Positions 49,313-58,610 of a DNA stretch of 64,000 bases are shown in pieces. The position numbers and the translations under genes were made by a program. The notes under the pieces were generated by a model. It saw only the letters and a program-made list of their open reading frames with translations. It searched no databases and was not told the DNA's origin. Source of the stretch: UMGS1696 sp045643285 (lineage in GTDB: Bacteria; Bacillota; Clostridia; Oscillospirales; CAG-272); NCBI GenBank assembly GCA_045643285.1, contig JAZUKN010000058.1:62001-126000 (forward strand). The letters run 5' to 3'. Each line of letters starts with the position of its first letter. The stretch's first letter is position 1.

Positions 49313-49909
49313 ATGAACACAACCCGAAACTTCATTCTCGCTTCCGCTTCTCCGAGGCGGCACGAGATCTTAGGGCGCGCAGGTATCGCGCACACAGTCA
49401 TCACCGCCGACGCGGACGAACGTTCGATAAAATTCGGGCAGGGCAAGCCGGGGGAATACGTCCTCTCGATAGCCTCGCTCAAAAATTCGGCAGTCTGCGC
49501 CACTCTGCCGGACGGCGACAAATCCGTCGTCATTTCCGCCGACACTATCGTATACTTCCCCGAAGAGGGTACGCCTATCGGCAAGCCGAAGAACGAAGAA
49601 GACGCCGTGCGTATGCTCTCGTCCCTCTCCGGCAGAGTACACGAGGTCATCACAGGCGTTGTCGTACACGATATGGCAGACGGTCGGACGGAGAAGTTCT
49701 ACGAAGTGACGAAAGTCCGCTTCCGCACGCTGACGGCGGAAGAAATACTCGAATACGTAGCGTCCGGCGACCCGATGGACAAGGCAGGCGCGTACGGCCT
49801 GCAAAGCGGCGGATGCGTATTCGTCGAGGGGATAGACGGCGACTTCTTCAACGTCGTAGGTCTGCCTGTCTGCCACCTCACCGAAGTCCTCAAGAAATTC
49901 AATATATAA
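49313..49909 (+). CDS. maf: Maf family nucleotide pyrophosphatase
   Basis: 198 residues. 'LASASPRRHEILGRAGI' (substrate loop), 'SADTIVYFP' and 'GKPKNEEDAVRMLSSLSGRVHEVITGVVV' are Maf signatures. Maf proteins hydrolyse non-canonical or modified nucleoside triphosphates (dTTP/UTP or m7GTP types). GGAGA upstream. The position next to mreBCD matches many Bacillota. Confidence 0.94.
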   Translation: MNTTRNFILASASPRRHEILGRAGIAHTVITADADERSIKFGQGKPGEYVLSIASLKNSAVCATLPDGDKSVVISADTIVYFPEEGTPIGKPKNEEDAVRMLSSLSGRVHEVITGVVVHDMADGRTEKFYEVTKVRFRTLTAEEILEYVASGDPMDKAGAYGLQSGGCVFVEGIDGDFFNVVGLPVCHLTEVLKKFNI

Positions 49910-49942
49910 CGGAAATAACCTTAAGAAAGGTACAGATACAAA

Positions 49943-50947
49943 ATGAAAAGCATAGGAATTGACCTCGGCACCGCAAGCACGCTTATATATGTAAAAGGGC
50001 GCGGCATAGTTCTCAGAGAGCCGTCCGTCGTCGCGGTCGAAGCAAAATCGCGCAACGTCGTTGCAGTCGGAAACGAAGCAAAGCTGATGCTCGGCAAGAC
50101 TCCCGGCTCGATCATAGCGATGCGTCCCTTAAAAGACGGTGTTATCGCGGAATTTGACATCACGGCGGCAATGCTCCGCCACTATTTCAAGAAGATCTCC
50201 GGCAACACGCTCATCAGCCGTCCGAAGGTCGTTGTCTGCATACCGTACGGCGTTACGGAGGTTGAAAAACGTGCAGTAGAAGACGTTACGCTCGAAGCAG
50301 GCGCACAGTCCGTCGCGCTCATAGAAGAGCCTATCGCGGCGGCTGTCGGAAGCGGTCTTCGCGTGGAAGGTGCGCGCGGTTCGATGATAGTCGACATAGG
50401 AGGCGGCACTACCGAAGTCGCGATCCTCTCGCTCGGCGGTATAGTGCTGTCGAACTCACAGCGCGTCGCAGGGGACGAGCTTGACGAAGCGATAACGTCT
50501 TACATCAAGCGCAAATACAACATCCTGATCGGCGACACGACGGCAGAACTGCTCAAAAAGAAAATCGGCTCCGCGCATCCCGCCACGGACCACGGCGCTA
50601 TGGAGATACGCGGCAGAAACCTACTGACCGGACTTCCGGCGATAGTCACGGTCACGTCCCCCGAAATACGCGAGGCGATGCAGGACGAAGTCTTCCACAT
50701 AGTCGAGAGCATACGCTCAACGCTTGAAAACACGCCTCCGGAGCTTGCGTCCGATATTTACGACACGGGCATCATGCTCTCGGGCGGCGGTGCGCTCCTC
50801 GCAGGACTCGATATGCTCATTCAGCAGGCAACGGGCATCCGCACGCTTGTCTCAAAGTCACCGGTCGACTGCGTGGTACTCGGTATCGGAAGAATGATCG
50901 AGTCGATAAGCGACCTCAACGGTATAGTAAACTACAGAGCGAGATAA
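49943..50947 (+). CDS. mreB: Rod shape-determining actin homologue MreB
   Basis: 334 residues, actin fold: 'IGIDLGTASTLIYVKGRGIVLREPSVVAV' (phosphate 1), 'MIVDIGGGTTEVAIL' (phosphate 2) and 'GIMLSGGGALLAGLD' (adenosine motif). Guides the elongasome along the membrane. AAGAAAGG upstream. First gene of mreBCD, indicating a rod-shaped cell. Confidence 0.97.
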   Translation: MKSIGIDLGTASTLIYVKGRGIVLREPSVVAVEAKSRNVVAVGNEAKLMLGKTPGSIIAMRPLKDGVIAEFDITAAMLRHYFKKISGNTLISRPKVVVCIPYGVTEVEKRAVEDVTLEAGAQSVALIEEPIAAAVGSGLRVEGARGSMIVDIGGGTTEVAILSLGGIVLSNSQRVAGDELDEAITSYIKRKYNILIGDTTAELLKKKIGSAHPATDHGAMEIRGRNLLTGLPAIVTVTSPEIREAMQDEVFHIVESIRSTLENTPPELASDIYDTGIMLSGGGALLAGLDMLIQQATGIRTLVSKSPVDCVVLGIGRMIESISDLNGIVNYRAR

Positions 50948-50958
50948 AATTATAGAAA

Positions 50959-51843
50959 ATGAAACAGTTTTTTAAGAACAAATTCTTCTACATAATAACG
51001 GTAGTTGCACTCGTTGTCGCCATAGTGCCGACGGTGTTCTACTCCATGGGTGTGACGTTCGTCTTCCGTGATGCGGTGGGCGTTATCCTCGCGCCTGCGC
51101 AGAAGATGTTCAACAACGTCACCGAGGCGATAGACGGCTTTGCGTCGTATTTTTACAAATTCGACGAGCTTGTCGAAGAAAACAACCGCCTCCGCGAACA
51201 GCTCTCGGAATATCAGTCGCAGATCTACGACAACGCCGAGATCGAAGAAATGTACGTCTGGATGAGCGATTTTCTTGAGCTGAAAATGAGCCATACAGAC
51301 TTCAAGCTCCTCTCGTCCTCAGTCATCGGGCGTGAAAGCGGCAACTACTCAAAGGTGCTGAACCTTGACGTCGGCTCGTCTGACGGCGTAAAGCTGAATA
51401 TGCCCGTCATCACAGCGGAAGGCGTCGTCGGGCAGATAACCGAAGTCGGGCTTAACTGGTCAAAGGTCACGACGATCCTTGAATCCGGCTCGTCCGTCGG
51501 TGCGTACATCGAACGCACGGGCGACTCCGGCGTCTGCACCGGCAACTATGCGACAGCGTCCGACGGGATAGTGGCTCTGTCGTACATCCCCGAGGACAGC
51601 GGTGTCTCCGTCGGCGACAGAGTACTTACCTCCGGCTACGGAAGCATCTATCCGCGCGGACTCGTTATAGGGTACGTTGAATCAATCGAGCAGAATCCGT
51701 ATTCGCGCACGCTCGATATAAAGGTAAAATGCTCCGCCGAATACTCCTCTCTGACGAAAGCCATGGTAATAACGTCGTTTGAGTCCTCATCCGTTCCCGC
51801 GTCTTCGCTGACAGACGGTACCGAAGGAGACAAAAATGAGTAA
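50959..51843 (+). CDS. mreC: Rod shape-determining protein MreC
   Basis: 294 residues: N-terminal membrane helix (about 10-29), coiled coil (about 60-100), and a double beta-barrel domain with 'NLDVGSSDGVKLNMPVITAEGVVGQITEVG' and 'GDRVLTSGYGSIYPRGLVIGYV'. Links MreB to wall synthases outside the membrane. Overlaps mreD by 8 bases. Confidence 0.95.
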   Translation: MKQFFKNKFFYIITVVALVVAIVPTVFYSMGVTFVFRDAVGVILAPAQKMFNNVTEAIDGFASYFYKFDELVEENNRLREQLSEYQSQIYDNAEIEEMYVWMSDFLELKMSHTDFKLLSSSVIGRESGNYSKVLNLDVGSSDGVKLNMPVITAEGVVGQITEVGLNWSKVTTILESGSSVGAYIERTGDSGVCTGNYATASDGIVALSYIPEDSGVSVGDRVLTSGYGSIYPRGLVIGYVESIEQNPYSRTLDIKVKCSAEYSSLTKAMVITSFESSSVPASSLTDGTEGDKNE

Positions 51844-52468
51844 AAACATATCTTTCGGCGTTGATTCCGGAATGACCGAGAGGGAATTTATAGAAAACAA
51901 AAATCCCCTCGACAAAATACGCGACAAGATCGCCGCTTTTTCGGTAGACGGCGAATCCGTATTCAAAGCCGTAGTCTGCGGCATCCTGCTCGTCGTTTTT
52001 GCGCTGTTCCAGACGACGCTGTTTGCGCGTTTCCGTCCGTTCGGCGTTGTTCCCGACCTCATTCTGCCGCTTGTTTGCGCCGTCGGAATGTCGGAAAAGG
52101 AAAAATGGGGCGCGGTCTTCGGCGTGGTCGCGGCGTTCGTCATCGAATCGCTCGGCGGCGCGACTCTGACGCTTCTTCCGCTTCTCTATATGCCCGTCGG
52201 GTACGTCTCCGGCATACTGACAACCTATTATTTCCGTGACTCCATAACGGTGCGCGGTCTGTACGTTGTCGGCTCGTCGGCGCTTCGCTCGATATTTACG
52301 ATAATAACGCTCCTTGCAACAGTCGGCGGCATAACGCTCGGTGCGGTCTTTGTAAAAGCCGTGTTTCCGGAGCTTGCGGCGAACATCGTGTTCGGTCTGA
52401 TACCGCACTACATAACGAAGCTCTGTCTCCGTCCGTTCAACAAGACGAGAGCGGAAAAGGTCAAATAG
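51836..52468 (+). CDS. mreD: Rod shape-determining protein MreD
   Basis: 210 residues with about five membrane helices after a charged 40-residue N-terminus, which is longer than in most MreD proteins. 'FQTTLFARFRPFGVVPDLILPLVCAVGM' and 'GFFGVVAAF'-like helices fit the family weakly at the residue level, but position after mreC with AAGGAG in mreC secures the call. Confidence 0.88.
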   Translation: MSKNISFGVDSGMTEREFIENKNPLDKIRDKIAAFSVDGESVFKAVVCGILLVVFALFQTTLFARFRPFGVVPDLILPLVCAVGMSEKEKWGAVFGVVAAFVIESLGGATLTLLPLLYMPVGYVSGILTTYYFRDSITVRGLYVVGSSALRSIFTIITLLATVGGITLGAVFVKAVFPELAANIVFGLIPHYITKLCLRPFNKTRAEKVK

Positions 52469-52594
52469 CCCGTTTGATAATGAAGAAAACACAAACCGAA
52501 AGTTTGGTATTTTCAAACGTCATTTGTGCCTTTTGCCCCCAAAGGGCGTCAAATTCAACGAACCGGCACAAATGAAAAGAAAAGGCATAATAAT

Positions 52595-53575
52595 ATGGAT
52601 AATGCAATATTCTGCTCTCTTGCGCCGATGGCAGGGTACACCGATTCCGTCTTCCGCTCGATCTGCGGACGGTTCGGCGCGTCCTCGTCCACAAGTGAGA
52701 TGATCTCATCGGTCGCGCTCGTCCACAGTGACGAAAAGACGGGAGCTTTATCGAAAATAACGGCAAACGAGCCGCCTGTTTTTCTCCAGATATTCGGCCA
52801 CGAGCCGGATATTATGGCGCAGGCGGCTGAAATACTGCTCACGGGAGGCTTCAAGGGATGCAGCTTTGAAAAACAGCCCGTCGGGATCGACATCAACATG
52901 GGCTGTCCCGTGAAGAAGATCGTATCATCCGGCGACGGCTCGGCACTTATGAGCGATTTGCCGCTCGCCGAAAGGATAGTGTCCGCCGTCAAAGAGGTCT
53001 GCGTCCGTCACGGGGTTTTGCTCGGGGTAAAATTCCGGCTCGGCAAGGACGACAGCTCGATCAATGCGCCCGAATTTGCGGTCGGCATGGCAAAGAGCGG
53101 TGCGGACGTGCTGACTCTCCACTGTAGGACGCGGGCGCAGATGTATATGCCGTCGGCGAGGCACGAATACTGCCGCGAAGTGAAGAATGCGCTCACCGAA
53201 AGCGGTTTTTCGAGCGTTACGCTCATCGGAAACGGAGACGTGGAGTCGCGCGCGGATGCGGAAGAATATCTCGCGCTCGGGTGCGACGGAGTAGCAGTCG
53301 GGCGTGCCGCGCTCACGAATCCGTGGCTGTTCTCGGAAATAGCGGCACCGGAGACGTTCGTTCCGCCGTCGATCGACGAGCGCGTTTCGCTGATACGCGA
53401 GTACATCACGGCAGTTGTCGGTGAAATGGGAGAGGTGCGCGGCATACGTGAGTCGCGTTCGCGTGCGGCGTACTTACTACACGGAGTCCGCGGCGGTGCG
53501 AAAGTACGCGACGCGCTGAACCGTGCGGAAACGCTCACGCGGTTTCTCGCGGAGCTGGAGCGCGTGCGTGGGTGA
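52595..53575 (+). CDS. dus: tRNA-dihydrouridine synthase
   Basis: 326 residues, FMN barrel: 'LAPMAGYTDSVFRSICGRFGA', 'DINMGCPVKKIVSSGDGSALM' with the catalytic Cys, 'VKFRLG', 'TLHCRTRAQMY' and 'LIGNGDVESRADAEEYLALGCDGVAVGRAALTNPW'. Reduces uridines in the D-loop. ATG 52595 has AAAAGG upstream. Directly followed by repeat R9. Confidence 0.94.
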   Translation: MDNAIFCSLAPMAGYTDSVFRSICGRFGASSSTSEMISSVALVHSDEKTGALSKITANEPPVFLQIFGHEPDIMAQAAEILLTGGFKGCSFEKQPVGIDINMGCPVKKIVSSGDGSALMSDLPLAERIVSAVKEVCVRHGVLLGVKFRLGKDDSSINAPEFAVGMAKSGADVLTLHCRTRAQMYMPSARHEYCREVKNALTESGFSSVTLIGNGDVESRADAEEYLALGCDGVAVGRAALTNPWLFSEIAAPETFVPPSIDERVSLIREYITAVVGEMGEVRGIRESRSRAAYLLHGVRGGAKVRDALNRAETLTRFLAELERVRG

Positions 53576-54190
53576 TCTTGCGCGGAGCGCAAAACTTGCA
53601 CGAAGTGCAAACTTCACACGCCGGATGCGTACTTCTCTGACGAAGTCAACTTCACTTGCGCGGCGCGCATACTTCGTTTTTCTTTAACTTGCACAAATTC
53701 TACGGCTACAAACCGCACGAACGCCTCAAAAAGCCTCCCTTGTGTAAAGGGAGGTGTCACGACTTGTCGTGACGGAAGGATTGTTGTAAAGAAGAAAACA
53801 CTTCGTGTTTTCAAATTATTCTTTTTGTCCTGCTTGTTTACAAGCGGTTCGTTTACGAACGGTCGGACAGGCGCATATTCATCCAAACCGCACGTTTGGC
53901 ATCGGTTTTTCCACTGCGCGTGGGGCGCACAAGAGCGTACCGCGACGCTCTTGTGAATCACCGCGCTTAGGGGGAAGGTCGCTTCGCTCTATTCCCCCTA
54001 AGAACCCCCTTGTTACAAAGCGACTGCGACGTTATCGAGGATTTAACCCGTGAGGATACAGCGCGCTGCCGCTCATACGTTCGTGTATACAAGACTTTCG
54101 TGCAGTGAATTATCGCTTTTTTCTTGATTTCCCCTTTGTTACAAAGCAACTGCAAGATTTTCGTTCGCTCCGTTCAATTATTCATTATTC
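53576..54190. repeat. Intergenic mosaic repeat, copy R9
   Basis: About 615 bases without genes. Left: mini-palindromes with ACTTC spacers (53578-53670), then an inverted copy of the R1 module with the AAGCCTCCCTTGTGTAAAGGG hairpin (53731-53754) and GTCACGAC/GTCGTGAC. Then GAAAACAC-ttc-GTGTTTTC (about 53794), CCTGCTTGTTTACAAGCGG (about 53829), GACAAGAGCGT-type hairpin (about 53930), AGGGGGAA/TTCCCCCT stem and a core with CCCCCTTGTTACAAAGCG at 54006 and GCGCGCTGCCGCTCAT at 54061. Ends in short TTCAT/TATTCA tandem repeats (54176-54216). Confidence 0.8.
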
Positions 54191-54234
54191 ACTATTCATC
54201 ATTCATCATTCATTATCTCCGAAGGAGAATCTTT

Positions 54235-54921
54235 ATGTCTCGCGTAAACTGGAAAGGCTCTGCCTTACTTGCTCCGCTTCCGTCGGTCATGGTGACCTGC
54301 GGAACGGCTGAAAAAGCAAACATCATCACAATAGGCTGGTGCGGCGTTGTCGCCACCCGTCCGGCACGCATATACATCTCCGTCCGTCCCGAACGCCACT
54401 CGCACGCCCTTATCTCGGATTCCGGCGAATTTGTCGTCAATCTCGTTCCGTCCTCGCTCGTCGAGGTCTGCGACTACGTCGGCACTGTCACCGGTCGGAT
54501 CGTCGACAAGGCGGCAAAAACCGGGCTGACTCTCATCCCGTCCGCCGAAGTATCCGCGCCGACTATCGCCGACAGTCCGCTCTCCCTTGAGTGCCGCGTC
54601 GCCGAAGTCCTGCACGAGGGCACGCACGATATGTTCATCGCGGACGTCGTTTCCGTCTCCGTCGACGAATCGCTGATCGACGAAAGCGGTAAACTGCGGC
54701 TCGACCGCGTGAAGCTGCTCGTCTATTCGCACGGCGAATATTTCGAGCTTGGGCGAAAGCTCGGAAAGATCGGGCTTGCATACGAAAACGGCAAGAAAGG
54801 CAAGCGTGCCGTCGTAAAGAAAGACGGGGATCAAATCTCCGGCACAAAGCAGGTAAAACCGCGCACCGAAAATAAAACAGGCGCGAAAGGAGACAAACAC
54901 AGTGAACGTCATCATAAATGA
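54235..54921 (+). CDS. Flavin reductase family protein
   Basis: 228 residues. FMN-binding split barrel: 'PSVMVTCGTAEKANIITIGWCGVVATRPARIYISVRPERHSHALISDSGEFVVNL' and 'GTVTGRIVDKAAKTGLT'. Such proteins reduce or use flavins with NAD(P)H, or act as flavoredoxins. The last 45 residues are basic and disordered. GAAGGAG before ATG 54235; upstream frame lies in repeat R9. Overlaps rsmG by 20 bases. Confidence 0.9.
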   Translation: MSRVNWKGSALLAPLPSVMVTCGTAEKANIITIGWCGVVATRPARIYISVRPERHSHALISDSGEFVVNLVPSSLVEVCDYVGTVTGRIVDKAAKTGLTLIPSAEVSAPTIADSPLSLECRVAEVLHEGTHDMFIADVVSVSVDESLIDESGKLRLDRVKLLVYSHGEYFELGRKLGKIGLAYENGKKGKRAVVKKDGDQISGTKQVKPRTENKTGAKGDKHSERHHK

Positions 54922-55699
54922 GCTTGAAAGCACGTCCGCGCTGACTTATGCGGAGTTCACGGAAATATATTCCTCCCTCGCTTCCCCCGAAACGGTAGGT
55001 TTTTCCCGTCTTTACGCCGACTTTGTTGCGCCCGACGTGACGGAAAAGCTGTATATCATCTCCGCCATGCTCATCGTGAACGCGAAGAAATTCAACCTCA
55101 CGTCTATCGTTGAGCCGCGCGAGGTCATCCGCAAGCACATCATAGATTCGCTCATCCCTCTCGGGCTTCTCGCGGAACGAGGCATCACACCGCGCCGTAT
55201 GATCGACGTAGGCACGGGAGCAGGCTTCCCGCTTCTTCCCATGGCGGCGGCACTGTCGCGCATTTCTCCGTCGTCCGCGGCTATAGGGCTTGACTCGACC
55301 GGCAAAAAAATCGCGCATATCACAGAATGCGCGAAAAAATGCGGACTCGCATCCGTCTCAGGCATACAGGGGCGTGCCGAGGAAATATCGCACGACATTC
55401 TTCGTGAAAAGAGTGACTTATCCGTCGCGCGTGCCGTTGCTGCACTGCCGGTGCTGGTCGAGCTTTGCGCGCCTCTTACGTCAGTCGGCGGACATTTTGT
55501 CGCGCTCAAATCCCACGCCGACGACGAGATCGCCGCATCGGAGAACGCCGCGCGGCTATGCGGTCTCCGTCTTTCGGAGAAAATCGACTACGTACTCCCC
55601 GGCGGCGACACGCGCACTCTCGTAATTTACGATAAAATCGCGCCCACTCCGACTCTCTATCCGCGCCGCTACGCCGAAATCACAAAAAAGCCTCTTTGA
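54902..55699 (+). CDS. rsmG: 16S rRNA (guanine527-N7)-methyltransferase
   Basis: 265 residues from a GTG start with AAAGGAG nine bases upstream. AdoMet motif I 'MIDVGTGAGFPLLPMA', 'NLTSIVEPREVIRKHIIDSL', and 'VARAVAALPVLVELC' are RsmG signatures. Methylates G527 in the decoding region; loss is known to give streptomycin resistance in other bacteria. Typical neighbour of the parAB region, but mnmG, which usually precedes it, is absent here. Confidence 0.95.
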   Translation: MNVIINELESTSALTYAEFTEIYSSLASPETVGFSRLYADFVAPDVTEKLYIISAMLIVNAKKFNLTSIVEPREVIRKHIIDSLIPLGLLAERGITPRRMIDVGTGAGFPLLPMAAALSRISPSSAAIGLDSTGKKIAHITECAKKCGLASVSGIQGRAEEISHDILREKSDLSVARAVAALPVLVELCAPLTSVGGHFVALKSHADDEIAASENAARLCGLRLSEKIDYVLPGGDTRTLVIYDKIAPTPTLYPRRYAEITKKPL

Positions 55700-55820
55700 C
55701 TTGTCCGTCCGCCATTCACCGACGGCAAAGCACAGGGATATATAATTCCGTCCGTATTTTTATGAATTGGACGGGATTTTTTCTTTTCCTCCGAAAAATA
55801 GTCAGTTATTTCCGTGCACC

Positions 55821-55855
55821 GTCCGACATACTATTTCCGTCCGACATGGTATAAT
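55821..55855 (+). promoter_or_regulatory. Direct repeats over the noc/parB1 promoter
   Basis: GTCCGACAT occurs at 55821-55829 and 55839-55847, 18 bases apart (nearly two helical turns), the second abutting an extended -10, TGGTATAAT (TATAAT 55850-55855). Likely a binding site for a regulator, perhaps the ParB-family product itself. Confidence 0.6.
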
Positions 55856-55900
55856 CGTCTCACCTCGGAAAACAACACAGTCAAAAAGGAGGACGTAAAA

Positions 55901-56743
55901 ATGTTTTGGGGAAAGACAAAGGAATTAAGCCGCGCGGTACGGGAGGTACCGACAGACAGGATCACCGTTCCGGAGGGGAGGATACGCCGTATCGTCTACG
56001 ACGAGGGACTTCGTGCGCTCGCCGACAGCATCAGGGAACACGGGATCATCGAGCCGCTTATCGTCCGGCGTGAAGAGGACGAGTGCGACGGGGAACGGTT
56101 TTCGCTCATCGCAGGAGAGCGGCGGCTCAAGGCGGCGGAGCTTGAGGGGATACGGTCTGTGCCGTGCGTTTCGGTGGAAGCCGGTGACATTGACGCCGCC
56201 GTCATTGCGATCATCGAAAACTTACACAGGGAAGACCTCAATATGTTCGAGGAGGCGGCGGCTATCGCGTCCCTGATCAAGCTGTCGGGCATGACGCAGG
56301 ACCAGTGTGCGCGCCGTCTCGCGGTCAGCCAGTCGTACATAGCGAACAAGCTCCGTCTGCTTCGTCTCACGGAGAACGAGCGCGAGCTTATCCTTGACAG
56401 AGGACTCACGGAAAGGCACGGGCGTGCGCTTCTCAGGCTCACCCCGGGAAATGAGCGCATGGCGGTACTTCGGATAATGATAGACCGCGAGATGAACGTT
56501 GCGGCGGCGGAAGATTATGTTGAATCGCTGATCTGCGCGCAGTCCCGTGCCGCGGAGATACGCCGTCAGCCGGACAGGAGCGAGCAGAAACAGCGGCTCA
56601 TCTTAAAGGACATCCGCATTTTCTACAACTCTATCGACCACGCCGTCGACATCATCAAAAAAAGCGGCATCGCCGTTTCGTCCTCGCGCGAGGAGACGCC
56701 GGACGGAACGCTCATCTCGATCCTGCTCCCGAAATCGTCATAA
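55901..56743 (+). CDS. noc: ParB/Noc family DNA-binding protein
   Basis: 280 residues. ParB-type CTPase/DNA-binding: 'ALADSIREHGIIEPLIV', 'LIAGERRLKAAELEG' (box II), 'IIENLHREDLNMFEEAAAIASLIKLSGMTQDQCARRLAVSQSYIANKLRLLRL' (helix-turn-helix). Placed directly after rsmG and before parA-parB, the position of noc in Bacillota; Noc keeps division off the nucleoid. The call as Noc rests on position; a second ParB is possible. AAGGAGG upstream; the upstream frame is not coding. Confidence 0.85.
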   Translation: MFWGKTKELSRAVREVPTDRITVPEGRIRRIVYDEGLRALADSIREHGIIEPLIVRREEDECDGERFSLIAGERRLKAAELEGIRSVPCVSVEAGDIDAAVIAIIENLHREDLNMFEEAAAIASLIKLSGMTQDQCARRLAVSQSYIANKLRLLRLTENERELILDRGLTERHGRALLRLTPGNERMAVLRIMIDREMNVAAAEDYVESLICAQSRAAEIRRQPDRSEQKQRLILKDIRIFYNSIDHAVDIIKKSGIAVSSSREETPDGTLISILLPKSS

Positions 56744-56750
56744 TAGCGAA

Positions 56751-56775
56751 AAAACGGCGGCTCGTGCCGCTTTTC
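56751..56775 (+). terminator. Short terminator before parA
   Basis: AAAA-cg-GCGGC-tcgt-GCCGC-TTTT, immediately before the parA -35 box. Confidence 0.65.
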
Positions 56776-56777
56776 AC

Positions 56778-56806
56778 TTGACTTTTTCCGCGTTTTCCGA
56801 TATAAT
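56778..56806 (+). promoter_or_regulatory. Promoter of parA-parB
   Basis: TTGACT (56778-56783), 17-bp spacer, TATAAT (56801-56806). Confidence 0.82.
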
Positions 56807-56846
56807 ATAGTGAAGTTTTATGTATATTCACATGGGAGCGCGAAAA

Positions 56847-57620
56847 ATGTCAAAGCCGTATGTAATTGCTTTTGCCAATCAGAAAGGCGGAGTCGGAAAG
56901 ACAACGTCGTGCGTCAATATTGCAAGCTCTGCCGCGTCGCGCGGTCTGAAGGTCTTGCTTATCGACTCCGATCCGCAGGGCAACTCGACAAGCGGCGTCG
57001 GTATATCGAAAAAGAACATCTCGAAGACGACGTACGACGTTCTCATCGGAAATGCCACCCCCGAAGAAGCTATCATAAAAACGGACTATGAAGGGCTGTC
57101 GCTCCTGCCGTCTACTATCTCTCTCGCAGGCGCGGAATTCGATCTCATCGACGTAGAGCACCGCGAAAAACGGCTCTCGGATTTCAGTGAAAAATGCGTC
57201 GGCTATGACCTCGTCGTTATCGACTGTCCGCCGTCCCTGTCCCTCCTCACGCTCAACGCGCTGTCCGCCGCCGACGGTGTTATCATCCCGATGCAGTGCG
57301 AATACTACGCGCTCGAAGGACTAACTCAACTCATGCTGTCCATCCGCCGCGTGAAGGAGCTTTACAACAAGCGGCTGACCGTCCTCGGAATCCTCATCAC
57401 GATGTTCAACGGACGGCTCAATCTCTCTGCCGCCGTCCTCGGAGAAATAAAGAAATATTACTCGGACAAGCTGTTCAAAACTGCGATACCGCGTTCTGTC
57501 AAGCTCTCGGAAGCTCCGTCGTTCGGCGAACCTATCAACTACCACGACAAATATTCCAAGGCGTGCGAGGCGTACGACAGCGTAACGGCTGAGATCCTCG
57601 GGCGGATCGGACTGAAATAA
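56847..57620 (+). CDS. parA: Chromosome partitioning ATPase ParA (Soj)
   Basis: 257 residues. Deviant Walker A KGGVGKTT near residue 12, 'LLIDSDPQGNSTSG' and 'VVIDCPPSLSLLTLNAL' (Walker B) are diagnostic. Works with ParB on parS sites near the origin and regulates initiation through DnaA. ATG 56847 has GGGAGCG upstream; upstream ATGs at 56820 and 56832 lack one. Confidence 0.96.
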   Translation: MSKPYVIAFANQKGGVGKTTSCVNIASSAASRGLKVLLIDSDPQGNSTSGVGISKKNISKTTYDVLIGNATPEEAIIKTDYEGLSLLPSTISLAGAEFDLIDVEHREKRLSDFSEKCVGYDLVVIDCPPSLSLLTLNALSAADGVIIPMQCEYYALEGLTQLMLSIRRVKELYNKRLTVLGILITMFNGRLNLSAAVLGEIKKYYSDKLFKTAIPRSVKLSEAPSFGEPINYHDKYSKACEAYDSVTAEILGRIGLK

Positions 57621-57627
57621 GAAAAAC

Positions 57628-57643
57628 TGTTTCACGTGAAACA
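57628..57643. promoter_or_regulatory. parS site 1
   Basis: TGTTTCACGTGAAACA, the exact 16-bp parS consensus palindrome, between parA and parB. Confidence 0.97.
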
Positions 57644-57681
57644 ATTCAACGTGTACACTCTATAAAAAACGGAGATATGAT

Positions 57682-58593
57682 ATGGCAAAATCAAAAGCTC
57701 TCGGTCGGGGACTTGACGCGATCTTCCTCGACAATTCCGTAAGCATCGGCGACGAAAACGAAAAAAGCTCGATGAAAATGCGCCTGCCGCTCTCGTCGGT
57801 CGACACGAATCCCGATCAGCCGAGAAAGACGTTTGACGCAGAAGCTCTCGCGTCCCTGTCGGATTCTATCGCCGCGCACGGACTACTGCAGCCTATCCTC
57901 GTCCGTCCCGTCGGCGAAAGATACGAGATAGTCGCAGGCGAGCGCCGTTTCCGCGCGTCCAAAATGGCAGGACTGACCGAGATCCCGGCTATGGTCATCA
58001 ACGCCGACAACAAGAAAGCCGCCGAACTTGCGATAATCGAGAACATCCAGCGCGAAAGCCTCAATCCGTATGAGGAAGCAGAGGCGTACTCCTCGCTGAT
58101 GGACGATTATTCGATGACGCAGGAGGAAGTCTCCGAGCGGATCGGCAAGTCGCGCAGTGCCGTCGCAAACTCGCTCCGTCTCCTTGATCTGCCTGACGCA
58201 GTCGCAAAAATGCTCGTCGACGGAAAGCTCACCGCCGGTCACTGCCGCGCACTTCTCGGACTCGTCGACAAGTCGGGTTTCCCGCTGACCGCCGAATATG
58301 TCGCCGAAAAAGGTTTGTCCGTCCGCGATACCGAAGCGCTTGTGAGACGCGAGAACCGCGAATTTGCCGCGCGTGTAGCCGCAGAAAACGCACCGATCGA
58401 GCCTGTCCGCGTCAAGGTCGACTACGCGAGCGCGCTTGAAAACCGCTTTACTAAGCTCACGGGCAGACAGTGCAAGATCACCGCAACAAAGAAAAAGAAA
58501 ACGTTCACCGTCGAATTCCGCGACAGCGAAGACCTCGAAGCTATCATAAAACTGCTCGCAGGTGACGACGCGCTGAACGATTTCACCGTATAA
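57682..58593 (+). CDS. parB: Chromosome partitioning protein ParB (Spo0J)
   Basis: 303 residues: 'LGRGLDAIF' start typical of ParB, 'LSDSIAAHGLLQPILVRPV', 'IVAGERRFRASKMAGL' (CTP-binding box II), 'IIENIQRESLNPYEEAEAYSSLM', HTH 'TQEEVSERIGKSRSAVANSLRLLDLP', and a C-terminal dimer domain. Loads on parS (57628, 60886) and recruits SMC. GGAGA upstream of the ATG. Confidence 0.96.
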   Translation: MAKSKALGRGLDAIFLDNSVSIGDENEKSSMKMRLPLSSVDTNPDQPRKTFDAEALASLSDSIAAHGLLQPILVRPVGERYEIVAGERRFRASKMAGLTEIPAMVINADNKKAAELAIIENIQRESLNPYEEAEAYSSLMDDYSMTQEEVSERIGKSRSAVANSLRLLDLPDAVAKMLVDGKLTAGHCRALLGLVDKSGFPLTAEYVAEKGLSVRDTEALVRRENREFAARVAAENAPIEPVRVKVDYASALENRFTKLTGRQCKITATKKKKTFTVEFRDSEDLEAIIKLLAGDDALNDFTV

Positions 58594-58610
58594 CCGGAGA
58601 AAAACATACA

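Noticed and set aside
54176..54216. Tandem TTCAT repeats as a phase-variation tract
   Set aside because: They lie outside the coding frame and vary in unit length; no promoter spacing is evidently controlled by them.
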